Assembly: GCA_964402975.1 (NCBI GenBank)
Contig: CAYOEM010000010.1
Coordinates: 1 to 64,000, forward strand
Source of the DNA: CAMDKS01 sp964402975
Lineage (GTDB): Bacteria; Bdellovibrionota_B; Oligoflexia; Oligoflexales; RGVZ01
DNA length: 64,000 nucleotides
Reading direction: 5' to 3'
The position numbers were made by a program, and so were the translations under genes. Shown in pieces: positions 16,145 to 24,718 of the stretch (position 1 is the first letter of the stretch; every line of letters begins with the position of its first letter). The notes below the pieces were generated by a model. The model did no database searches and was not told where the DNA came from. It saw only the letters and a list, made by a program, of their open reading frames with translations.

Positions 16145-17386
16145 ATGAAAAATTCAAATGGATTTGCTTGGTTATTTTTTGCGGTCATAATTTTACTGGC
16201 ACCGTCCTGCGGCTACGAAAGCTTCAAGTTTGGAGCTCCTTACAAAGCTGTCGTTCTCGCATACACGGGGACAAACCAAAATGGGAAGGCTGAATTCGCA
16301 TTGACGGAAAAGACTTTTCGCACCCTAACCGACTTCAACAACCTGGATGGCACCTATGCCAAGATTCTCCGAGGGGGAACCCTCAAAATTCGCAACGTCA
16401 ATGGCTCTATCGTATCCACTGACAGCTTTGACGGCGGCGAATCACCATCTCTCAGGTATACGGTCAAGTCTGGCGTTGCATCGGCACTTGATTATTCGAC
16501 TCTTGCGATGCTTTCAGCGTACTATCAGCTCGACGAAATCTACTCGACGCTAGACGCGGTGCTAGGACTTACGCCGGATTTACTCCAAGCGAATCTTTCT
16601 GGTGGCAAACATACGGTTCTTTTTGAGCCGGAAATCAAAATGACAGGCGGCGGTAGCGAGATCTCCGCTGGTGTAAAACTCAACGCAGCTTTTAGCCCTA
16701 AGGATAAAAAGTTTCTTCTTTTTCAAAGATCACCTATTGAAAAGGTGCCGTTGGCTGCCAACTTTCAAGTTTTGACACACGAATTTGGTCATTTTGTGTT
16801 TGATTATAGTTTCTTTGCCGGCAATCCCAAGGACGACGACCGCTGGTCAGACGAGTGGGCGCTCAATGGAATGAACGAGGGCTTTGCCGACTTTATCAGT
16901 TGGGCATTCACAAACAGCACCGACATTCTTCGCTCATCTATCGACATCGCCGAGGTTGCGGATCAGCGCGACTTTTCCAAATCAACCTTTACGTTCGAAA
17001 ATTTAAACGCCGAAGAACCGAAGGTCTGCACTGGTGACTTTTATTGTGTTGGAACTTTATTTGCTAGGTCTCTCTATCAGAGTTGGACCCAGCTCAAGGC
17101 AACCGTCCCAAAGAAAGACATGGCCAAAGGCGTCATTGAAACACTGAAGAAGTGTAAAACCGTACTCGATGCAATGGATACATCCATCATGCCTGCGCAA
17201 AAGGATGGAGTAGACCTGAAATATCCCAAACTCTATGAATATAACGGAAAGGTTGTTGGCGGCTTCCTGCGAGCATTTGTCAATTCAGCGCCTGCTGCCT
17301 GGAAGACCGAACTTTGTGTCGCATTCAAAAGTAATTTTGGGTCGTCAGGCTTCCCGACTGCAGCAAGGAATGGTTCGTGTGACTAG
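16145..17386 (+). CDS. Lipoprotein zinc metallopeptidase (HExxH, gluzincin-like)
   Basis: 413 residues from ATG 16145; a longer frame reaching back into the upstream gene is not credible. The N-terminus has a hydrophobic helix ending ILLAPSC, a somewhat atypical lipobox with Cys22. The catalytic HEFGH (H212, E213, H216) is followed about 30 residues later by NEGFADF, where Glu245 is the likely third zinc ligand and Asp249 the supporting residue. That makes it a gluzincin-type peptidase. Four further Cys lie in the C-terminal third. It is flanked by two secreted envelope proteins in the same operon, so these are candidate substrates or partners. Exact peptidase family not assigned. Confidence 0.72.
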   Translation: MKNSNGFAWLFFAVIILLAPSCGYESFKFGAPYKAVVLAYTGTNQNGKAEFALTEKTFRTLTDFNNLDGTYAKILRGGTLKIRNVNGSIVSTDSFDGGESPSLRYTVKSGVASALDYSTLAMLSAYYQLDEIYSTLDAVLGLTPDLLQANLSGGKHTVLFEPEIKMTGGGSEISAGVKLNAAFSPKDKKFLLFQRSPIEKVPLAANFQVLTHEFGHFVFDYSFFAGNPKDDDRWSDEWALNGMNEGFADFISWAFTNSTDILRSSIDIAEVADQRDFSKSTFTFENLNAEEPKVCTGDFYCVGTLFARSLYQSWTQLKATVPKKDMAKGVIETLKKCKTVLDAMDTSIMPAQKDGVDLKYPKLYEYNGKVVGGFLRAFVNSAPAAWKTELCVAFKSNFGSSGFPTAARNGSCD

Positions 17387-17425
17387 CGGTGTTGTACAAA
17401 AATTTTTCCAAGGAAGACGGCGATC

Positions 17426-18109
17426 ATGCAAATAATAAGAATTACACTGCTCATTTGGTTGGCGCTTGCGTCAAATTCCGCGGCTGTTTTCGCGCAGAAA
17501 GACAAGAAGGCCGTAAAGCCCACTGATCCCGCGCAGCCTGCACAGGAACCACAACGCGAGTTGATTGATCAAGTCACAATCACCAAAACTTTATCGGCAA
17601 AAGAATGGCGGTATGCCGGTGGAATGGCCTCCATGTGGTCCATAAGACAAGACTACGGCGCCAGAACCTTCAAGCGGTTTGAACCGGAGTTGGTGGGGTT
17701 TTATTACTCTCAACTAACCGGTTCACGCTTGTGGCTTCGTCACGGAGCACGACTTGGGTACAGCAGTGACCAACCTCAAATGCCTCAGTCAGCGCGCCTC
17801 GAAGAGACCGACTATAAAATTGCCGTCGAGGAAGCTCTACTTGTAAACGGAGTGGTCATCCCATCACTCAGTTTTGGTGCAGGTTACGATTGGCGAGAGG
17901 TCAAACCGGTGAAAGCTGACCCGGTCCTGAGCGCCGATAAACGACTCAACAACAAGGATCAGTTTGCCTGGTATTATGCGCAGATAGGACTGGGCGTTCC
18001 AGCCTTGTCGGGGGAGTACCTGCTCGAGCCCGCCCTGCGATGGCAGCATTTGCCGATCGATCGGCGAACTCGGTGGGCGTTTGGCTTCGAATTGACAAAG
18101 GCTTGGTAA
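17426..18109 (+). CDS. Secreted envelope protein, possible small beta-barrel, unknown function
   Basis: 227 residues with a signal peptide ending at VFAQ. A Lys/Pro-rich linker (DKKAVKPTDPAQPAQEPQ) follows, then a domain with alternating strands and a C-terminal WAFGFELTKAW, where the final aromatic residue is typical of barrel proteins folded by BamA. It starts 39 nt after the metallopeptidase stop, with GGA about 10 nt upstream. It ends the five-gene run. No family recognised. Confidence 0.5.
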   Translation: MQIIRITLLIWLALASNSAAVFAQKDKKAVKPTDPAQPAQEPQRELIDQVTITKTLSAKEWRYAGGMASMWSIRQDYGARTFKRFEPELVGFYYSQLTGSRLWLRHGARLGYSSDQPQMPQSARLEETDYKIAVEEALLVNGVVIPSLSFGAGYDWREVKPVKADPVLSADKRLNNKDQFAWYYAQIGLGVPALSGEYLLEPALRWQHLPIDRRTRWAFGFELTKAW

Positions 18110-18179
18110 TTCCCCAGCGAGGCCTGCTTATAATTAGGGCCACTTTATCTGTAATGTAAAAATACCGTAATGATTGTGA

Positions 18180-18201
18180 TCACCCTTGTGGTCATGGGTG
18201 A
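18180..18201. promoter_or_regulatory. Inverted repeat upstream of the desaturase gene
   Basis: TCACCC and GGGTGA (6-bp arms, 10-nt spacer) lie about 50 nt before the desaturase start, a position suitable for an operator. Fatty acid desaturases are usually regulated. Only the symmetry is seen. Confidence 0.3.
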
Positions 18202-18254
18202 CACCGAGCTGACAAACTGTTAGTGTCCATAATCGGATAAATTTAGGGGTGCCC

Positions 18255-19061
18255 ATGACTAGCTATTACGTTCTTTGCTTGGTGGTGTTTGCGGTGGCGT
18301 ATGTCATTAATATGACTTATATTTCAGTATTTTATCACCGCGCTTTCACTCACGACTCAATTCGTATCAATCCACGCATTCGGCCGTTCATCATTCAATC
18401 AAGCAACTGGGTCACCGGCATCGACTTGAAGGCTTGGGCTTGTATGCACAGAATGCATCACACCTACTCTGACACCATGAAAGACCCCCATAGCCCAAAG
18501 CGCTGGGGCATCTTCGGAACGGCTTTGGGTCAGCTTTTATCCTATAACCAGACCCTACGAGGCCTCCTAAAGAGCAAGCCTGACTACATGGCCGTGGTAA
18601 AGGATCTGGACTTTCCCGTGAGTGAGCTTAATCGTAAGGGTCTCTGGTTGGTTCCTTATTTGACCCACGCACTTATTTGGCTTGTTTGCGGACTTGTTTT
18701 CAATGCATGGCTGCTAGGAGCGGCCTACTTCCTAGGAATGATGAGTCACCCGGTCCAGGGCTGGCTTGTGAATTCATTCGGCCACGCCGTCGGTTATCGT
18801 AATTTTGAGTGTGACGATGACTCGAGAAATAATACTCTTGTCGCTTGGACTTGCTTTGGTGAAGGGTATCAGAACAACCACCACCGATTCCCCCGCTCTG
18901 CAAAATTCTCAATGAAATGGTTTGAATTTGATTTGGGTTTCCTCGTGACCAAGGTACTAGCCGCCATGGGAGCAGTTGAAATACTACACGTGGCAAAACC
19001 AGGGAAGAATACCGATGAGTCTTTAATCGATGCCGCAACCTCGGCGGCGACGTCGACCTGA
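18255..19061 (+). CDS. Membrane fatty acid (acyl-CoA or acyl-lipid) delta-9 desaturase
   Basis: 268 residues. The three histidine boxes of the membrane di-iron desaturases are present: HRAFTH (H28-H33), HRMHH (H65-H69) and NNHHRFP near residue 215. Four transmembrane helices are expected. The short length matches bacterial SCD-like desaturases. I use ATG 18255 with AGGGG upstream; an in-frame GTG sits at 18249. It introduces a double bond into membrane acyl chains to keep fluidity. It is monocistronic and followed by a strong terminator. Confidence 0.92.
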   Translation: MTSYYVLCLVVFAVAYVINMTYISVFYHRAFTHDSIRINPRIRPFIIQSSNWVTGIDLKAWACMHRMHHTYSDTMKDPHSPKRWGIFGTALGQLLSYNQTLRGLLKSKPDYMAVVKDLDFPVSELNRKGLWLVPYLTHALIWLVCGLVFNAWLLGAAYFLGMMSHPVQGWLVNSFGHAVGYRNFECDDDSRNNTLVAWTCFGEGYQNNHHRFPRSAKFSMKWFEFDLGFLVTKVLAAMGAVEILHVAKPGKNTDESLIDAATSAATST

Positions 19062-19106
19062 ATTTAGATCTTCACTCGTCAACCTAGCCGACGAGGTCTG
19101 ACAAAT

Positions 19107-19147
19107 CAAAGCCCCCGGTACCTGGTAACCGGGGGCTTTGATTTTTT
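19107..19147 (+). terminator. Rho-independent terminator after the desaturase gene
   Basis: Arms GCCCCCGGTA and TAACCGGGGGC pair around a short loop, followed by TTTGATTTTTT. The A-rich left flank also gives weak terminator function on the minus strand for the facing rplX gene. Confidence 0.85.
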
Positions 19148-19234
19148 AAAAGCGGTTAAAAAATTGAAGCGCTGAGGTCTCGACCCCAACGCCCCCAAAC
19201 ACACGAAAGGAGATTTATCCGAGATTGCTAAGAA

Positions 19235-19573
19235 TCAGACGAGAATTGCGCCTGAATCTTTGGCAAATCGAACTTTTTTTCCACCCTCCATCTTGAAACC
19301 AACGCGAGTTGGCTTCTTCGATTTTGGGTCGATTAACATGACGTTGCTGATGTGCATACTCATCGGCTTATCAACAATTCCACCGTCTTGGTTAGACATG
19401 GAGGGCTTAGTGTGACGCTTCTTGATATTCACGCCTTCAACAATGACACGATCGGCTTTTCGAATTACGCGAAGAACCTTACCGGACTTTCCAATGTAAT
19501 CACCAGCGATCACGCGAACTTCATCGCCTTTTTTGATCCGACATTTTACGTCACACTTTTCTGAGGTATGCAT
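19235..19573 (-). CDS. rplX: 50S ribosomal protein L24
   Basis: About 112 residues from ATG 19573. A KOW motif (CRIKKGDEVRVIAGDYIGKSG) and VEGVNIKKRHTKP, DGGIVDKPMSMHISNVMLIDP identify bacterial L24/uL24, which starts assembly of the 50S subunit. The N-terminal MHTSEKCDV is an extra lead-in compared with the usual MxxKIKKGD start. The gene is isolated: the normal neighbours rplN and rplE are absent and the flanking genes are a desaturase and a DsbD-like gene. It may be a relocated single copy or a paralogue. Confidence 0.93.
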   Translation of the reverse strand: MHTSEKCDVKCRIKKGDEVRVIAGDYIGKSGKVLRVIRKADRVIVEGVNIKKRHTKPSMSNQDGGIVDKPMSMHISNVMLIDPKSKKPTRVGFKMEGGKKVRFAKDSGAILV

Positions 19574-19874
19574 ACGGCTTCTCACTATCTTTCTAAGTCG
19601 TTAGATTAAGACTTTAATTCCGCATTTTTAAAAAACAGAGCTCCGGTTAATACCGACTTAAGGGTGCGTACGTCAACAGTTTTTTACCCCTAGAACACCC
19701 AAACGATCGGCGCTTTCCCGGTTTCCCCAACCAAGGGACACCTCATCCAACCTACTGATAATAATAAACTTTATAAGTACCTTAATGGCCCCTGACGTGA
19801 ACATATCGATAACGGTATCCATCCCATCCAAAATCTCCTAAACTATTGACTTACTTCACTAATTGGGAAAATCC

Positions 19875-21797
19875 ATGGCTATTACACGCGATAAATATAA
19901 CTGTATTTGTCTCAAAACCTTAAACGGTGCCTTTCGGCTAATTATTCTTTGTCTCCTTAGCGTGACCTTCGCCTCAACCATCGTCTTGGCTCAAACCAAC
20001 GTTATAAACCAACTGGAGCAAAATGCTGACCCTAGCAAGGACGCGCAAGGCCAGGTTGTAAGACACATCAACCCAGCCGATGTCATCCATTGGACCCTGG
20101 CCGGGCATGGTTATGACCAAACCACAGGAAAACTGAACGTCACGCTCGCCTTGGTTACTGAGCGGCAGTTTACGATTTACGTGGATAAACTGAAGTTTGC
20201 TCCATCAGAGGGCTGGCAAGTGGACTCCATGAACACTCCAAAATCATCGCGACAGTACGATCCGATCTCGCGCAAGGACGTTGACGTTTATACGGGTGGC
20301 GCATTCGAACTAATATTAAAAAAAACGGGCGCACCAAGTAGCGCCGAAATTGAATTGACATATGTCGGATGCACGACGGTGATCTGTCTTTTCCCGCACA
20401 CTGAACGCCTGACAATTCCCTGGTCTTCGCCTGCCGACGCCTCAGGTTCCGAGCCAGAACAGGATATCTCCAAAGAAAACTATTCACCGGCAACCGGGAC
20501 CGACACTGCTACGACTAAGAATAGCGCGGGAACTGTAGAAGAGAAATTTGCCGAACAGGTGAAGGCCGGGCAAATGTCTTTCGTGACCCTTTTACTGATT
20601 GCCTTTGTTGGAGGCCTACTGACCAACCTAACGCCCTGCGTTGCGCCGATGATACCGATCACCATTAGACTACTGGCTAATCAGACAGTTCAACCTTTTG
20701 CGAGCGCAGCTTTGTATGCTGGTGGCATCGTCACAACGTACACATCCCTAGGTGTCATCGCTGCGCTTAGCGGCGCCCTTTTTGGCAACTTAATTGCCCA
20801 CCCGGCCGTGTCCATCACATTTGGGGTTGTCATGTTTCTACTGGGCATAAATATGCTCGGTTATGGTGACCTCAGTAAACTTCAGCAGATCGGCGGGCGA
20901 ATCGGAAGCTCCAAAGGAGGACTTCTTAACTCATTTCTTATGGGTGCGGGAGCTGGACTCGTTGCGTCGCCATGCACAGGACCCATTTTAGCTGCACTTT
21001 TGACCTACACAGCCGGCCGACAAAACACCATGGAAGCCATTGGACTACTCGGCATCTACAGTATTGGTTTTGCATTACCTTATGTATTCCTTGGGGCAAG
21101 TGCCGCGAAAATCAGTAAAGTCCGGGTGAGCTTCCAAGTTCAAATCATTACCAAGCTCGTCTTCGCCTCCGTCATGTTCGCATTGTCACTTTATTTCCTT
21201 CGACTGCCGCTCTACGGCCTCTTCACACAACTAAAGCCGTTCTACACAATGATCGGCTCGGTTGGGGTCATTCTCGGGGTTATTTTGAGCGCTGTAATTA
21301 TAGTCAACGAATCCTTTCACCACAAAAAGGCATTATTCCTTGCGCCAACATTGGCCTTAGGAGTGGGTGTGTTTTTCGGAATCCAGGCCCTGACACGCTC
21401 AGCCGAACCAGCCAGTGGCGCAATCAGCTGGTTTCACAGCGAAGAGGAGGCCTTTGCCGCCGCGAAAAAATCAAATAAGCCTATTATCGTGGATGCATGG
21501 GCTGAATGGTGTGAAGCCTGCAAGAAAATGGATGTTACGACCTTCGTGGATCCAACAGTGGTGAAGGAAATTTCAGATCACTGGATAGCACTAAAGTTTG
21601 ACCTCACCGAAGCGACCGACGTAAACACTGAGATTCAGGAGCGCTATGAGCTGCCAGGACTTCCCACGTTAACTCTGTTGCCGCCAAACTCCGATCTAAA
21701 GGCAAAATTTGCTATCTCAGGTTATTCAAGCGCCGAAAAACTTCTGGAAACGCTGAAAACCCAACGCGTTAGTTTAACCAAAGCCGCAGGCCAGTGA
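19875..21797 (+). CDS. dsbD: DsbD-like thiol:disulfide interchange protein
   Basis: 640 residues from ATG 19875. A signal-anchor (about 20-40) leads to a periplasmic alpha domain with a Cys pair C166/C171 (GCTTVIC). A central eight-helix domain follows, with its two redox Cys in NLTPCVAPM (C255) and VASPCTGP (C367). The C-terminal thioredoxin-like domain has WCEACKK (C547, C550). This is the full DsbD architecture, which carries electrons from cytoplasmic thioredoxin to the periplasm for disulfide isomerisation and cytochrome c maturation. That fits the nearby c-type cytochromes. The patatin gene follows after 3 nt. Confidence 0.92.
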   Translation: MAITRDKYNCICLKTLNGAFRLIILCLLSVTFASTIVLAQTNVINQLEQNADPSKDAQGQVVRHINPADVIHWTLAGHGYDQTTGKLNVTLALVTERQFTIYVDKLKFAPSEGWQVDSMNTPKSSRQYDPISRKDVDVYTGGAFELILKKTGAPSSAEIELTYVGCTTVICLFPHTERLTIPWSSPADASGSEPEQDISKENYSPATGTDTATTKNSAGTVEEKFAEQVKAGQMSFVTLLLIAFVGGLLTNLTPCVAPMIPITIRLLANQTVQPFASAALYAGGIVTTYTSLGVIAALSGALFGNLIAHPAVSITFGVVMFLLGINMLGYGDLSKLQQIGGRIGSSKGGLLNSFLMGAGAGLVASPCTGPILAALLTYTAGRQNTMEAIGLLGIYSIGFALPYVFLGASAAKISKVRVSFQVQIITKLVFASVMFALSLYFLRLPLYGLFTQLKPFYTMIGSVGVILGVILSAVIIVNESFHHKKALFLAPTLALGVGVFFGIQALTRSAEPASGAISWFHSEEEAFAAAKKSNKPIIVDAWAEWCEACKKMDVTTFVDPTVVKEISDHWIALKFDLTEATDVNTEIQERYELPGLPTLTLLPPNSDLKAKFAISGYSSAEKLLETLKTQRVSLTKAAGQ

Positions 21798-21800
21798 TTC

Positions 21801-23372
21801 ATGATCAAACACGCCGTATACGTAACCTCACCCAGCCAAAGCGATAACGTTCGTCGCGCCATCAGTTCACTAAAAGGTGAGGCTATTGATGATCGAACGT
21901 CGATTGGGCCTGGCTGGGACATAAAACACCTTCTTCTGAAAGGTATGACTCTTCGTCTTCACCTTTTGACCAATATCAATGCCGTGACGCCACACCTCAG
22001 ACAAAACCCCGTGGATTTGCTTATCTACGACGAACGCGGCGAGGATGCCCAGACGGCTGAAGACGCCCTCGAGCAAATTCGTCGCGATGTGGCGAGCTTT
22101 GCAGAACTTTGGGGACCAGATTTTTTATTCCCGATGAGCCGCGCCGTTGCCATTTTAGATGAAGAAAAAGCAAGGAGGTCACGTCGCTCTCAAACTGAGC
22201 GCGCATTTCAACTTGGCAGGTCCCACGTCCAAGACGTATTGGTTGCTCCAAAAAACACTGCGGCCGTTTTGCGTTGGCTCCATGGTCTTCTTAGCCCCAC
22301 CGAACGCCACGTAACCAAGGTTGGTGTCGCCATGAGTGGTGGCGGTATGGAGGGATTTCTGTATCAGCTCGGAGTAACCTATGCTCTGGAACGCTGCATA
22401 ACTGGACGAACCATCAGAGATGCCGATGTGTTTTCCGGCGTTTCAAGCGGGAGCCTGGGTTGCTCGTTATTAGCGAACAACATCCCCACCATCGAACTTA
22501 TAAAAGCCATGCACGGCAAGTCCGATATTATCGAACCTTTCTCCAGTAGTACGATTTTCGATCTAGCTGGGGCTGGCATCATCACCAGACTTCTTAGAGA
22601 AAGTTTCACATGGTCAGGGATTGATCCTACCCGATGGATTAGTCAGACGCTGAAAGCTATCCCAACTGGTTTTTTCAAAGGTGAATCCCTCAGAAAATAC
22701 GTACGGCACTGCATAGAAGCCTCTGGAAGCAAAGACTCATTCCGTCCAGACGAAACAGAGCTCTATATTGGAGCTACCGATATGGACTCATTTGAGCACG
22801 TAGTCTTTGGACGGCCCCCTTGGGATAACGTACCCATAAGCGAGGCCATTTACGCTTCTTGCGCGCTCCCTCTTGTTTTTGAGCCGGCTCAACTCAACGG
22901 TCGTTGGTTTATTGATGGACAAATCACCAAGACCTGTAACCTCGAACTGGTCGTTGAACGTAACTGCAAGCTCATCTTCATTATCGACCCCCTAAAACCA
23001 CTGGGCACCATGGTGCCTGGGTCGGTTGACAAAAAAGGTGGATATTATTCACTCGTTCAAACCATCAAAGCTCTCGTCTACACCCGCTTTCACTCGGTGC
23101 TATCTCATCTAACCGAGAGGTACCCTGACACTGACTTTATTGTGTTTCAACCTGATGAGGAGGTTGCACAACTCATGGCTGGTAGCCCCATGAGATACCG
23201 CATTAGAACCCAAGTCATACACATGGCCTACAAGCAAACAATTCGGCAATTGCGAGAACGTCATAAGGTTTACTCAGCAAAACTCCAGAAGTACGGCATG
23301 CATCTTGGCTCGCTAGAAAAAATAAAAGACATCGAGAGGGATGACGGTGCAATTTTCAACAGCCTTGCATAG
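21801..23372 (+). CDS. Patatin-like phospholipase with unusual N-terminal domain
   Basis: 523 residues. The patatin fold starts at about 175: oxyanion GGG (180-182, MSGGGMEG), nucleophile elbow GVSSG (Ser215) and the partner Asp372 in IDGQ. These form a Ser-Asp dyad lipase that hydrolyses acyl chains from phospholipids. The first ~170 residues form a separate domain of unclear family (a compact alpha/beta pattern, VDLLIYDERGED) with no signal peptide, so a cytoplasmic role is likely. The C-terminal ~130 residues are also long for the family. The last 26 nt overlap sfsA, indicating coupled translation. Confidence 0.82.
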   Translation: MIKHAVYVTSPSQSDNVRRAISSLKGEAIDDRTSIGPGWDIKHLLLKGMTLRLHLLTNINAVTPHLRQNPVDLLIYDERGEDAQTAEDALEQIRRDVASFAELWGPDFLFPMSRAVAILDEEKARRSRRSQTERAFQLGRSHVQDVLVAPKNTAAVLRWLHGLLSPTERHVTKVGVAMSGGGMEGFLYQLGVTYALERCITGRTIRDADVFSGVSSGSLGCSLLANNIPTIELIKAMHGKSDIIEPFSSSTIFDLAGAGIITRLLRESFTWSGIDPTRWISQTLKAIPTGFFKGESLRKYVRHCIEASGSKDSFRPDETELYIGATDMDSFEHVVFGRPPWDNVPISEAIYASCALPLVFEPAQLNGRWFIDGQITKTCNLELVVERNCKLIFIIDPLKPLGTMVPGSVDKKGGYYSLVQTIKALVYTRFHSVLSHLTERYPDTDFIVFQPDEEVAQLMAGSPMRYRIRTQVIHMAYKQTIRQLRERHKVYSAKLQKYGMHLGSLEKIKDIERDDGAIFNSLA

Positions 23373-24045
23373 AGGTCGTTTGATAAAACGATACAAACGC
23401 TTTTTGGCTGATGTCCAACTCGACGACGGAACAATTGTGACGGCTCACTGCCCTAACACAGGGAGCATGAAAACCTGCTACGAGGAAAATGGCCACGTTT
23501 GGCTGTCTTTCAGCTCGGATCCCAAGAGAAAACTTAGCTACACATGGGAATTTAGTGAAACCGCAGCTGGACTGATTGGCGTAAACACGAGTAAACCAAA
23601 CGCAGTTATAGCTGAGGGTATATCCCGTGGGCTCATAGCCCAACTTGCGGGTTATAAAAATCTAAGGCAAGAAGTTAAGTATGGAAAAAATAGTCGCATA
23701 GACATCCTACTTGAGGACCCAGCAAAAGGGTCATGCTATGTGGAAGTGAAAAATACGACCTTATTAGATGGGCAAGGTGTTTTATTTCCAGATGCTGTTA
23801 CCGATCGTGGGTTAAAGCATCTTGAAGAACTCGAGCAAACGGTAGACTCTGGTCATCGAGCGGTTATGGTTTACTTTATCAATCGCCCGGAAGGTGATTT
23901 TTTTAGCCCCGCCGATTCGATTGATCCAAAATATGGAAAAGCACTGCGAACGGCCGTGAAGCAGGGAGTGGAGGTCATTGCCATCCGGGCAAAATCGTCC
24001 ATAAAAGGTATAACAGTTGGGGAATCAATCCCGGTGAAACTGTAG
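23347..24045 (+). CDS. sfsA: SfsA family protein
   Basis: 232 residues. The start GTG 23347 gives MQFSTALHRG, aligning with the canonical SfsA N-terminus; ATG 23341 lies 6 nt upstream with too short a spacing from GAGAGG. Conserved motifs HCPNTGSM, YTWEF, EVKYG, a PD-(D/E)xK-like SRIDILLE...CYVEVKN, and PDAVTDRGLKHLEEL are present. The E. coli protein is known for sugar fermentation stimulation and DNA binding; the nuclease-like core suggests nucleic-acid work but the role is unsettled. It overlaps the patatin gene and precedes a GST gene by 13 nt. Confidence 0.95.
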   Translation: MQFSTALHRGRLIKRYKRFLADVQLDDGTIVTAHCPNTGSMKTCYEENGHVWLSFSSDPKRKLSYTWEFSETAAGLIGVNTSKPNAVIAEGISRGLIAQLAGYKNLRQEVKYGKNSRIDILLEDPAKGSCYVEVKNTTLLDGQGVLFPDAVTDRGLKHLEELEQTVDSGHRAVMVYFINRPEGDFFSPADSIDPKYGKALRTAVKQGVEVIAIRAKSSIKGITVGESIPVKL

Positions 24046-24058
24046 GAGTAGACGCACC

Positions 24059-24700
24059 ATGAACACTCAAAATCAAATCACACTGTACCACTACTGGCGC
24101 TCAAGCTGTTCTTGGCGGGTTCGTTGGGCCCTGCATCATAAGGGTCTTAAATATGTTGATGTGCCAATCAACCTGTTAAAGGACGAACAAAATAGCCCGG
24201 CTTTTCGCTCCAAGAATCCCGGCGGATTTGTGCCGGCGATCGCTGTCAATGGACAGATTTTTGGGGAATCTTTGGCAATTTTAGAGTGGCTTGAAGAAAC
24301 GCACCCAAGCCCATCGCTTCTTCCCGGCTCTGCCACTGATCGTATGCGGATTAGGCAGGTTTGCCACCAGATCGTCAGTGGCATACAGCCGATTCAAAAC
24401 CTTTCGGTTTTACGTCGACACTCGTCAGACCCTGCGATGCAGGCTTCATGGGCAAAACACTGGATCGAAGCTGGGCTTTCAAAAGTTGAGCAGTTGATTA
24501 GTCAGCACGCCGGCACTTATTGCTTCGGCGGCCTTGTAACCATGGCCGACTTGTGTCTTGTCCCTCAAGTGTATAATGCCATTCGTTTTGGGGTTGATGT
24601 GCAGCAATTTCCGCTGATTTCTCGCGTAAATTCAAACTGTCTAAAACTACCTGAGTGCGAGGCATCAGCCCCTGACAGACAAAAGGGCGCGACGCCTTAG
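24059..24700 (+). CDS. maiA: Zeta-class glutathione S-transferase / maleylacetoacetate isomerase
   Basis: 213 residues with an N-terminal thioredoxin-fold GST domain, including the zeta-class signature SSCSWRVRWAL, GGFVPAI and the glutathione-binding ESLAILEWLEE, followed by an all-helical C-terminal domain. Zeta GSTs isomerise maleylacetoacetate in tyrosine catabolism. No hpd, hmgA or fahA neighbours are seen, so a general GST role is also possible. Good Shine-Dalgarno GGAG. The gene converges on the transglycosylase gene with an 18-nt gap. Confidence 0.85.
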   Translation: MNTQNQITLYHYWRSSCSWRVRWALHHKGLKYVDVPINLLKDEQNSPAFRSKNPGGFVPAIAVNGQIFGESLAILEWLEETHPSPSLLPGSATDRMRIRQVCHQIVSGIQPIQNLSVLRRHSSDPAMQASWAKHWIEAGLSKVEQLISQHAGTYCFGGLVTMADLCLVPQVYNAIRFGVDVQQFPLISRVNSNCLKLPECEASAPDRQKGATP

Positions 24701-24718
24701 AGATATTCTTAATCGGGC

